5,516 nucleotides of DNA, from assembly GCA_017411935.1 (NCBI GenBank), contig JAFQPC010000187.1:1-5516 (forward strand), written 5' to 3'. The first letter of the stretch is position 1. Every line of letters starts with the position of its first letter. The position numbers and the translations under genes were made by a program. Below are positions 1-4,773 of the stretch, one piece after another. The stretch comes from Clostridia bacterium. Lineage in GTDB: Bacteria > Bacillota > Clostridia > Oscillospirales > CAG-272. Under the pieces are notes generated by a model that was not told where the DNA came from, ran no database searches, and saw nothing but the letters and a program-made list of their open reading frames with translations.

Positions 1-2
1 AA

Positions 3-341
3 AAGGAATTAAAGAAACGTTGGGAAGTGGGAGCCAACAATGGAGAAGGTATATCTGACGAAGAAAAGAAAATTATTGAGCAACCTTATTATTCCAGTGC
101 TACTACATACGACCCCAGATATTATCAGCGGAATGCAATAAATAGAGCGGTAGAAGCTATTGCCAGAGGACAGAAACGATTACTTCTTGTAATGGCTACG
201 GGGACAGGAAAAACTTATACCGCATTTCAGATAGTGTATCGTCTGTTACGTAGCGGAATGAAGAAAAAAATATTTTTCCGTATGCCAAGGAAGGGCAATA
301 TCGAATTGATTCCACGATGCCGTATGAGCTTGGCGTTCTAA
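3..341 (+). pseudogene. hsdR: Type I restriction endonuclease R subunit (HsdR) fragment, truncated at both ends
   Basis: HsdR is the ATP-dependent translocase and nuclease subunit of type I restriction systems. The frame is open from the left edge, so the N-terminus lies outside the window. It reads PYY...TTYDPRYYQRNAINRAVEAIA, then GQKRLLLVMATGTGKTYTAF, which is the typical start of the HsdR helicase domain; the Walker A motif ATGTGKT is encoded at 195-215. After KKKIFF (about 261-278) the family normally continues LADRN..., but here the frame runs about 20 unrelated codons to a stop at 339-341. The sequence from that point makes sense only in another frame, as a kinase C-terminus. The helicase motifs after Walker A and any partner hsdM or hsdS genes are absent, so no function can be expected. 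A GTG at 27 could start a frame but has no supporting ribosome site, and homology-like sequence lies upstream of it. The family call is firm; whether this is a genuine relic or an assembly join is open. Confidence 0.72.
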
Positions 342-490
342 AACCTTATCTTGAACGAATTTTGCCCGAAGTTTCTGAGAAAAGTCCGTATTGGGATACA
401 GCACAAAAGATTTTGAGGCAGATCAGAGAGATTGCTCCGATTTCTTCGGAGATGATCTCTGAAGAGTCGCTTTATCGCGAATTTGTCTGA
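254..490 (+). pseudogene. C-terminal fragment of a uridine/nucleoside kinase (Udk-like), 5' part missing
   Basis: This frame opens after a TAG at 251-253 and ends at a TGA at 488-490. It encodes EEKNIFPYAKEGQYRIDST, then PYELGVLKPYLERILPEV, later SPYWDTAQKIL, and ends SLYREFV. From memory of the family, clostridial uridine/nucleoside kinases of the Udk type end in the same order of blocks: IFPFQEEAD, NSxLxYELAVLKPYAEPLL, a SPYYxEAKRLL segment and SxLREFIGG. The stretch therefore looks like the last ~75 residues of such an enzyme, which phosphorylates uridine or a related nucleoside. The catalytic P-loop half is not present; its place is taken by an HsdR fragment in another frame. The last codons sit about 100 bp upstream of spoVB, so a full kinase gene may be the native upstream neighbour. 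No start codon or ribosome site supports expression of the fragment as it stands. Confidence 0.6.
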
Positions 491-516
491 TGCCTGTCCG
501 TTTCCCCCGTACATAG

Positions 517-543
517 CGGGAGAGTCATACTCTTTTTCTCCCG
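517..543 (+). other. Inverted repeat upstream of spoVB
   Basis: The 7-bp arms CGGGAGA (517-523) and TCTCCCG (537-543) are perfectly complementary around a 13-nt loop. A smaller hairpin, AGAGT-CAT-ACTCT (521-533) followed by five T, is nested in it and could be a weak terminator for the kinase fragment. The outer hairpin has no T-tract after it. The loop holds the predicted sigma-E -35 element of spoVB, so the structure may be incidental. Confidence 0.35.
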
Positions 544-553
544 TGAATACAAT
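524..553 (+). promoter_or_regulatory. Predicted sigma-E promoter of spoVB
   Basis: A GTCATACT -35-like element (524-531, core ATA at 527-529) is followed after 16 nt by AATACAAT (546-553), which matches 7 of 8 positions of the mother-cell sigma-E -10 consensus CATACAAT. Spacing of 16 nt between ATA and the -10 is typical for this factor. Transcription would start near 560, upstream of a good ribosome site at 579-583. In Bacillus spoVB is a sigma-E gene, which fits. This is consensus matching by eye. Confidence 0.45.
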
Positions 554-569
554 ACAGTAAAATGTATTG
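550..569. repeat. 7-bp perfect inverted repeat at the predicted spoVB transcription start
   Basis: The arms CAATACA (550-556) and TGTATTG (563-569) are perfectly complementary around a 6-nt spacer. The dyad overlaps the end of the predicted -10 and the expected transcription start, where a dimeric regulator could bind. It could also be a short RNA hairpin. No regulator is known from the sequence. Confidence 0.4.
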
Positions 570-594
570 GGTGCGGATAGGAGATGGACGCTCA

Positions 595-2313
595 GTGAAA
601 ATGAACTCTCGAAGCAAACGACGGAACGCCGACGGTTTTATGTCCGGCGTTCTTGTTCTTTCGCTTTCTACCGTGATCGTCAAGGTCATCGGTCTTGCTT
701 ATAAAATTCCTATGATTTCGTATCTTGGGGCAGAGGGAATGGGATATTTTAACTCTGCCTATGAGATCTATGCGATGCTTTGTGTGATCGCGACGGCAGG
801 ACTTCCCGTAGCGCTTTCTCTTTTGATTTCAGCCAATCGACAAAACCGATCGTGGGACACGATTCGTAGGATCGATCGCTGTGCGATGAGTGTTTTTCTA
901 AGCTTGGGAATGGTGGGTATGATCTTTCTTATAGCTTTTGCTCATCCCATCGCAAAAGCCATTGGAAACGATGATGCTTTTTCCTGTCTTTTGGCAATTG
1001 CGCCGGCATTGTTTTTCGTATGCCTATCTTCTGCCATTCGAGGATATTTTCAAGGCTTTCATCAAATGCTTCCTACCGCGGTTTCGCAGTTGATTGAGGC
1101 GCTTGGTAAACTGATTTTCGGTGTGTGGTTTGCATCTTTTGCGGTAAAGCAGGGAAAATCGCTTCCCGTGGTGGCAGCATATGCTATTTTAGGTCTGTCG
1201 CTTGGAACATTTCTTTCTGCGGCATATCTTTTGGGGAAAAAGGCGATCTTTCGCCGGACGATGCGGAGTGAGGTTTCGGAACCATCGGGGAACAAAAAAT
1301 CCGACGGAATGAAGACACTTCTTCGAATTGCGTTTCCCATTACGCTGAGCGCCGCAATTCTGAGCATAACGCGTCTTGTAGATATGGCGTTGATCATGCG
1401 CCGCCTGCAAACGATTGGATATTCCGTTACAGAAGCAAATGAGATCTACGGGGCGTATACTACTTTGGCGGTTCCTGTCTTCAGCTTGCTTCCCTCATTG
1501 ATCGCACCGATCTCTATGGCACTTGTTCCACAGCTTTCGGCGGCGATTGCAAGGAGTAGCGCCGACGATCAGGCGGCACTTGCCGATCGCTCGATTCGTC
1601 TGACGACCTTGCTCGCGATGCCTGCCTCGATGGGCATTGCGGTATACGCTTCTCCAATTCTCAGCATTCTTTTTTCGAGAGAACAAGAGGCGATTCAAAT
1701 TGCTGCTCCGCTGTTATCCATTCTTGGTCTATCTATTTTGTTTTCGGGATTGATTACGACAACAAATGCGATTTTGCAATCCTATCGTCAAACAGTAAAA
1801 CCGATGATCTCCATGTCGTTCGGTGCGCTTATGAAAATAATTTTTGCTTATTTTCTGATTGGAAATCCTTCGGTTGGCGTATATGGTGCCCCTATCAGTA
1901 CACTTCTTTGTGATATTACCGTAACCTGCATTAATTTGCGCTTTCTTGGTGGGGTAATCCCAAAAAGTAAAACTTCTTGTGGGTTGGGACAGATCTATTA
2001 CAAGCCAATGGTGGCGTCTCTTTTGGCAATTCTTGGGTCAATTGCGGTATATCTACCGATTTTGCATACCGATTGGGGAGGAGCAATTGCTTTTTTTGCC
2101 GCAATTCTTGTAGCGGTTTTGCTTTATGCTATCTTTGCAATATGTTTGAAAATTGTTACGTCAGAGGATGTGGCGATGCTTCCAATGGGAGAAAAAATTT
2201 TGAGCCGATTTCGTGCTCGTTCTATGAATAAAATGAATCATCAAATAAAGGACGAAAAAAATTATGACGATCAAAGAAAAAATTCAAATGTTGACGACAA
2301 AAACGCGATATGA
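595..2313 (+). CDS. spoVB: Stage V sporulation protein B-like polysaccharide flippase (SpoVB/YabM family)
   Basis: A 572-residue polytopic membrane protein of the MOP exporter superfamily (MurJ, Wzx and MATE relatives). SpoVB proteins act in the mother cell and are needed for spore cortex peptidoglycan, probably by moving a lipid-linked precursor. The N-terminus has the family pattern LSLSTVIVKVIGLAYKIPMI, and the hallmark SSAIRGYFQGFHQMLPTAVS is followed by QLIEALGKL. About fourteen hydrophobic segments are spread over the chain. I chose GTG 595 because GGAG at 580-583 lies about 11 nt upstream. ATG 601 is almost as good. ATG 562 has no ribosome site and lies at the predicted transcription start. 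The basic, hydrophilic tail after GEKILSRFRAR is about 30 residues longer than I would expect and runs 50 bp into mazG. Gene order corresponds to Bacillus yabM, a SpoVB paralogue, so spoVB here means family rather than strict orthology. Confidence 0.88.
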   Translation: MKMNSRSKRRNADGFMSGVLVLSLSTVIVKVIGLAYKIPMISYLGAEGMGYFNSAYEIYAMLCVIATAGLPVALSLLISANRQNRSWDTIRRIDRCAMSVFLSLGMVGMIFLIAFAHPIAKAIGNDDAFSCLLAIAPALFFVCLSSAIRGYFQGFHQMLPTAVSQLIEALGKLIFGVWFASFAVKQGKSLPVVAAYAILGLSLGTFLSAAYLLGKKAIFRRTMRSEVSEPSGNKKSDGMKTLLRIAFPITLSAAILSITRLVDMALIMRRLQTIGYSVTEANEIYGAYTTLAVPVFSLLPSLIAPISMALVPQLSAAIARSSADDQAALADRSIRLTTLLAMPASMGIAVYASPILSILFSREQEAIQIAAPLLSILGLSILFSGLITTTNAILQSYRQTVKPMISMSFGALMKIIFAYFLIGNPSVGVYGAPISTLLCDITVTCINLRFLGGVIPKSKTSCGLGQIYYKPMVASLLAILGSIAVYLPILHTDWGGAIAFFAAILVAVLLYAIFAICLKIVTSEDVAMLPMGEKILSRFRARSMNKMNHQIKDEKNYDDQRKNSNVDDKNAI

Positions 2314-3076
2314 TTTTGACGACTTAGTCGTTCTTGTGGAGATTTTGCGTTCCGAGGACGGCTGTCCTTGGGATCGGGAGCAGGATCATCATAGCATTCG
2401 CAAGGATCTGATCGAAGAAACCTATGAGGTCATCGAAGCGATTGACACCGATGACCCGGTTCTCCTCAGAGAAGAACTGGGAGACCTTCTTTTACAGGTC
2501 GTTTTTCACGCACAGATCGAAACCGAAGAGAAATCCTTTGATATTCAAGACGTTGCGAACGATATTTGCGCAAAGCTGATCCACCGCCACCCTCACGTGT
2601 TTGGTGAGGTACAGGCAGATACGTCAGCGCAGGTGCTTGCCAATTGGGAAGTGATCAAAAGCGAAGAAAAGGAACGAATTACCGTGACCGACAAGCTTCG
2701 CGCGATCCCACCGATGCTTCCTGCGCTGATGCGTGCGCAAAAAGTAGGAAAAAAAGCGGCGTGCTTCGATTTCGCAGATGCGGACGAGGTGATTATGAAG
2801 ATCAAAGAAGAGCTGGACGAGCTTCGCTTTGCCATTCAAAAGAACGATGCGGAAAATATGCAAGAAGAGCTTGGCGATCTGTTGCTCGGAGTAACCTCTT
2901 TGGCAAGACATCTTCATATGGATGCCGAGGAAGCTTTGGTACGGGCGACCGACAAATTCATTGAGCGGTTTGAAGCGGTAGAGCAGACAGTACTTTTGAA
3001 CCAAAAAACAATGCAGGACCTCTCAAGTGAAGAGCTAAATCAAATTTGGGAACAAAATAAACATAAAAAAACCTAA
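2264..3076 (+). CDS. mazG: Nucleoside triphosphate pyrophosphohydrolase MazG
   Basis: MazG hydrolyses nucleoside triphosphates to monophosphate and pyrophosphate and is thought to clean up aberrant nucleotides and influence alarmone levels; it is cytosolic. The 270-residue protein has the two-domain MazG layout. Domain one shows GCPWD (33-37), the metal-binding EETYE (51-55) and EELGD (70-74), and RHPHVF (108-113). Domain two shows KEELDE (181-186) and EELGD (201-205). Length matches stand-alone MazG such as the E. coli enzyme (263 residues). Unlike Bacillus YabN it lacks the N-terminal tetrapyrrole methylase domain. ATG 2264 is preceded by AAAGGA at 2247-2252 inside the 3' end of spoVB; the 50-bp overlap implies co-transcription and probably translational coupling. 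ATG 2288 is a weaker alternative. No strong terminator follows. Confidence 0.93.
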   Translation: MTIKEKIQMLTTKTRYDFDDLVVLVEILRSEDGCPWDREQDHHSIRKDLIEETYEVIEAIDTDDPVLLREELGDLLLQVVFHAQIETEEKSFDIQDVANDICAKLIHRHPHVFGEVQADTSAQVLANWEVIKSEEKERITVTDKLRAIPPMLPALMRAQKVGKKAACFDFADADEVIMKIKEELDELRFAIQKNDAENMQEELGDLLLGVTSLARHLHMDAEEALVRATDKFIERFEAVEQTVLLNQKTMQDLSSEELNQIWEQNKHKKT

Positions 3077-3131
3077 AAAAATTGATTTTTTTGGAAAAAA
3101 AGTAAAAAAAGCTCTTGATATTCTAAAAAAA
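3065..3131. other. Phased A/T tracts upstream of and within the hup promoter (predicted curved DNA)
   Basis: Runs of six or seven A or T are centred near 3067.5, 3078, 3089 (T run), 3098, 3107 and 3128. Successive gaps are about 10.5, 11, 9, 9 and 21 bp, close to one or two helical turns. In-phase A-tracts of this kind give intrinsically bent DNA and can act as an UP element. The segment reaches from the end of mazG into the hup promoter spacer. Curvature is inferred from the pattern, not calculated. Confidence 0.55.
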
Positions 3132-3143
3132 GTGTGATATAAT
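3115..3143 (+). promoter_or_regulatory. Sigma-A promoter of hup
   Basis: TTGATA (3115-3120) and TATAAT (3138-3143) are separated by exactly 17 nt, and TGA directly before the -10 gives an extended -10 (TGnTATAAT). The -10 is perfect and the -35 matches 4 of 6 positions. A start near 3150 leaves a leader of about 50 nt. This is a strong housekeeping promoter, as expected for an abundant nucleoid protein. Confidence 0.82.
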
Positions 3144-3155
3144 GACAAGTGTTAG

Positions 3156-3170
3156 GGTTTCCTATAAAGA
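3156..3170 (+). repeat. Direct repeat, copy 1 (hup leader)
   Basis: GGTTTCCTATAAAGA recurs just after the hup stop codon at 3478-3493 as GGTTTACCTATAAAGA, with a single extra A. This copy lies in the hup leader between the promoter and the ribosome site. Its role is unknown. Confidence 0.45.
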
Positions 3171-3200
3171 AAAAATAAAAAAACAGAAAGGGAAAAAATT

Positions 3201-3473
3201 ATGAACAAGACTCAGTTGATCGATGTTGTTGTTGCTAAGACCGGAATGAAGAAGAAAGAGGCTGAGGCTGCTGTTAACGCAACCACTGAGGCTATTGCTG
3301 AAGCACTGAAGGCTGGCGACAAGGTTCAGTTGATCGGTTTCGGTACCTTTGAGGTAAAGGAAAGAGCAGCAAGAGAGGGTCGTAACCCCAAGACCGGTGA
3401 GACCATCAAGATCGCAGCTTGCAAGCATCCTACGTTCGCAGCCGGCAAGGCTCTGAAGGACGCTGTAAACTAA
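3201..3473 (+). CDS. hup: DNA-binding protein HU
   Basis: HU is the abundant histone-like protein that binds and bends DNA as a dimer and compacts the nucleoid. The 90-residue protein has the usual bacterial HU length. The helical N-terminus [15 protein letters not shown] is followed by the signature [20 protein letters not shown] (47-66), which contains the intercalating proline at 63 in RNP, and by the C-terminal [10 protein letters not shown] helix. AAAGGG at 3187-3192 precedes the ATG at good distance. Codon use differs from its neighbours (many AAG, GCT, ATC and GGT codons), as expected for high expression. It has its own sigma-A promoter and a strong terminator, so it can act as a single-gene unit. 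Bacillus has no hup at this place in the yabM-divIC block; I recall the insertion from Clostridia. Confidence 0.96.
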   Translation: MNKTQLIDVVVAKTGMKKKEAEAAVNATTEAIAEALKAGDKVQLIGFGTFEVKERAAREGRNPKTGETIKIAACKHPTFAAGKALKDAVN

Positions 3474-3477
3474 TTTT

Positions 3478-3493
3478 GGTTTACCTATAAAGA
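3478..3493 (+). repeat. Direct repeat, copy 2 (after hup stop)
   Basis: GGTTTACCTATAAAGA repeats the hup-leader element at 3156-3170 with one inserted A. Its 3' end overlaps the first bases of the hup terminator stem. It also contains TATAAA (3486-3491), a weak possible -10 for rqcP with a poor -35 (CTGTAA, 3463-3468, 17 nt away). Confidence 0.4.
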
Positions 3494-3525
3494 CGGTCAG
3501 AGAATTCTGACCGTCTTTAAATTTT
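3489..3525 (+). terminator. Rho-independent terminator of hup
   Basis: A perfect 13-bp stem, AAAGACGGTCAGA (3489-3501) with TCTGACCGTCTTT (3506-3518), closes a GAAT loop. It is followed by a T-rich stretch broken by AAA up to 3525. It lies 15 bp after the hup stop codon and 26 bp before the first codon of rqcP in line with transcription, so rqcP must depend on read-through or on a separate promoter. Confidence 0.88.
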
Positions 3526-3551
3526 CAGACGAGATGGAAAAAGGAATTGCT

Positions 3552-3794
3552 ATGAGATTGGATAAATTTTTAAAGGTTTCTCGAATTATCAAACGCCGTA
3601 CGGTAGCGAACGATGCCTGTGATACAGAGCACGTTTCGGTCAACGGGAGAAGAGCTAAGGCATCTTACGATGTTAAGGTGGGAGATATCATTGAGATCAC
3701 TTTTGGTCAAAAGACAGTAAAAATGAGAGTGCTTAGCGTTCGGGAAACTGTCGGAAAAGCAGAAGCATCGAGCTTGTATGAGATCATTGAATAA
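3552..3794 (+). CDS. rqcP: RNA-binding S4 domain protein RqcP (YabO), ribosome quality control
   Basis: RqcP binds obstructed 50S subunits with peptidyl-tRNA and works with RqcH to add C-terminal alanine tails to stalled chains. The 80-residue protein is nearly all S4 domain: MRLDKFLKVSRIIKRRTVAN at the start, VSVNGRRAKASYDVKVGD (28-45) and ITFGQK (49-54). The order and length agree with Bacillus YabO (86 residues). I chose ATG 3552 because AAAAAGGA ends at 3545, six nt upstream, and the protein then begins MRLDKFL exactly as in the family. The in-frame ATG at 3534 would swallow this ribosome site. It sits between the hup terminator and a second terminator hairpin, so it forms a small unit. 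Its position before yabP is conserved from Bacillus. Confidence 0.93.
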   Translation: MRLDKFLKVSRIIKRRTVANDACDTEHVSVNGRRAKASYDVKVGDIIEITFGQKTVKMRVLSVRETVGKAEASSLYEIIE

Positions 3795-3823
3795 GAATAA
3801 ATTGAATTTTCTCCGCATAGGAT
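3795..3823 (+). promoter_or_regulatory. Predicted sigma-E promoter of yabP-yabQ, nested in a hairpin
   Basis: GAATAAAT (3795-3802, core ATA at 3797-3799) is followed after 16 nt by CATAGGAT (3816-3823), which matches 6 of 8 positions of CATACAAT. The spacing equals that of the spoVB candidate. The -10 forms part of the 5' arm of the terminator hairpin, so transcription would begin near 3830, past that arm. In Bacillus yabP and yabQ are transcribed by sigma-E. An alternative -10, GATACAGT (3821-3828), has no matching -35. Confidence 0.4.
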
Positions 3824-3850
3824 ACAGTGAATCCTATGCGGAGGTTTTTT
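3811..3850 (+). terminator. Terminator hairpin after rqcP that also sequesters the yabP ribosome site
   Basis: A perfect 13-bp stem, CTCCGCATAGGAT (3811-3823) with ATCCTATGCGGAG (3831-3843), closes a 7-nt loop. After one G follow six T (3845-3850), so it is a textbook intrinsic terminator for rqcP. Its 3' arm contains the GGAGG of yabP, and the T-tract is exactly the spacer to the yabP ATG. Folding and ribosome binding therefore exclude each other. Confidence 0.85.
3840..3844 (+). promoter_or_regulatory. Shine-Dalgarno of yabP inside the terminator stem
   Basis: GGAGG is a perfect Shine-Dalgarno, six nt before ATG 3851. Four of its five bases pair with 3811-3814 when the hairpin forms. It decides the yabP start: the in-frame GTG 3827 and ATG 3836 further upstream have no ribosome site. 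Confidence 0.85.
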
Positions 3851-4129
3851 ATGAGCGGACAAATTGAGAGACAGGTACACGAGTTTTGTGTAAAAATGAG
3901 AAAAGAAATGAATATTACCGGAGTAAAAGAGGTAGAAAGCTTTGATGAGAGTTGCGTTATCCTTCATACACAAGGGGGCGAGATGACGATTGAGGGAAAA
4001 GATTTGCGAGTAGGAACGTTGGATGTGGATCACGGTCTTGTGATTTTGAGCGGCAGGATTGATGCAGTCTATTATTCCAATGAGCAAGGAGAAAAGAAGC
4101 AGGGATTCTTTGGAAGATTGCTTCGGTAA
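3851..4129 (+). CDS. yabP: Sporulation protein YabP
   Basis: A 92-residue protein of the YabP family, small sporulation proteins made in the mother cell; the biochemical role is not established. Family features seen are ITGVKEVESFDESCVILHTQ (22-41), GGEMTIEGKDLRV (42-54) and LDVDHGLVILSGRIDAVYYS (57-76), which suggest a compact beta-rich fold. The last residues, GFFGRLLR, are basic and amphipathic and might touch the membrane. The start is fixed by the GGAGG at 3840-3844. The gene is followed six bp later by yabQ, the conserved partner, so the two probably share one transcript. Regulation is unusual because the leader is the terminator of the preceding gene and the likely sigma-E promoter is nested in it. 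Confidence 0.9.
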   Translation: MSGQIERQVHEFCVKMRKEMNITGVKEVESFDESCVILHTQGGEMTIEGKDLRVGTLDVDHGLVILSGRIDAVYYSNEQGEKKQGFFGRLLR

Positions 4130-4135
4130 ACCAAA

Positions 4136-4738
4136 ATGGAGATCTCACCGATTCGACTCTTTTTTCTTCTCATCTCATCCTTCTTTTTAGGCTTGGGCGT
4201 TGGGGGACTGTATGATATTCATCGTATTATTCGCGTGTTGTTTGGCGTACAGTATACGAAAAATCGTCCAAGCAAGTTTCTTTTAAAACCGTTACCGATC
4301 ATCAAACGACCGCTTTCCGAAATTCGATGCGGAAAAGCAAAAAGCAAATTTCTTGGCATTTTAATATTTTTTCAAGACATCTTTCTGTGTTGCGTGTCCG
4401 CGATGGGCGTTGTTATTTTGAATTATACGTTGAATGACGGACGCTTTCGTTTTTATACTGTCATAGCGCTCGTTCTCGGCTGCTTGTTATATTATTTTAC
4501 GGTGGGAAAACTCGTTATTTTTCTTTCTGAATGGATCGTATTTTTTATTCGGGCTGCGTTTTCCATATTTTTTTACCTTTTGTCGCGTCCTGGGGTCATA
4601 TTTTTTCGATTTTTGGGAAAAATTGTTAAAAAAATGGGATCAAATCTTCAAAAAACTATTGCAAATCAACGAAAAAAGGTGTATAATATAAATAAAGTAA
4701 AGGATTGTTTTGAAGCAGCAGAGCATGGATTTTTGTGA
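4136..4738 (+). CDS. yabQ: Sporulation membrane protein YabQ
   Basis: YabQ is a mother-cell membrane protein needed for spore cortex formation in Bacillus. The 200-residue product has hydrophobic segments near 7-25, 72-96, 104-130 and 131-150. The first is followed by the family pattern GLGVGGLYDIHRIIRVLFG (19-37), and the loop NDGRFRFYTVIALVLGCLLY (100-119) is also typical. The C-terminal ~45 residues are basic and probably cytoplasmic. ATG 4136 lies six bp after the yabP stop with no clear Shine-Dalgarno, so translation probably relies on ribosomes finishing yabP. The 3' end of the gene carries the predicted promoter of divIC, and the stop codon overlaps a GTG (4735) that I do not take as a start. 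Similarity to known YabQ proteins is by pattern and position; the family varies in sequence. Confidence 0.87.
   Translation: MEISPIRLFFLLISSFFLGLGVGGLYDIHRIIRVLFGVQYTKNRPSKFLLKPLPIIKRPLSEIRCGKAKSKFLGILIFFQDIFLCCVSAMGVVILNYTLNDGRFRFYTVIALVLGCLLYYFTVGKLVIFLSEWIVFFIRAAFSIFFYLLSRPGVIFFRFLGKIVKKMGSNLQKTIANQRKKVYNINKVKDCFEAAEHGFL
4659..4687 (+). promoter_or_regulatory. Sigma-A promoter of divIC inside yabQ
   Basis: TTGCAA (4659-4664) and a perfect TATAAT (4682-4687) are separated by 17 nt. A start near 4694 gives a leader of about 80 nt before divIC. The promoter lies in the last 80 bp of yabQ and would let the essential division gene be made in growing cells, independently of the sporulation genes upstream. 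Confidence 0.65.
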
Positions 4739-4773
4739 GCTTGCTTAAAAATCTTCAAAAGGGGGAAAAAGCG

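Noticed and set aside
1..341. A working restriction-modification or other defence system at the left edge.
   Set aside because: Only the start of the HsdR helicase domain remains, it ends out of frame, and no modification or specificity gene is visible.
1977..2231. An 84-codon + strand frame within the 3' part of spoVB.
   Set aside because: It is a shifted reading of a clear membrane protein gene, with no ribosome site and no recognisable domain.
2624..3004. A 126-codon frame on the - strand opposite mazG.
   Set aside because: mazG is unmistakable in both of its domains, and the opposite frame shows no motif or start signal.
3075..3092. A terminator after mazG (A7, TTGA, T7).
   Set aside because: The stem is only A-T pairs and would be very weak. 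The runs are better explained as part of the phased A/T tracts before hup.
3707..4087. A 126-codon frame on the - strand across rqcP, the hairpin and yabP.
   Set aside because: It runs antisense through two well-supported genes and a terminator and resembles no family I know.
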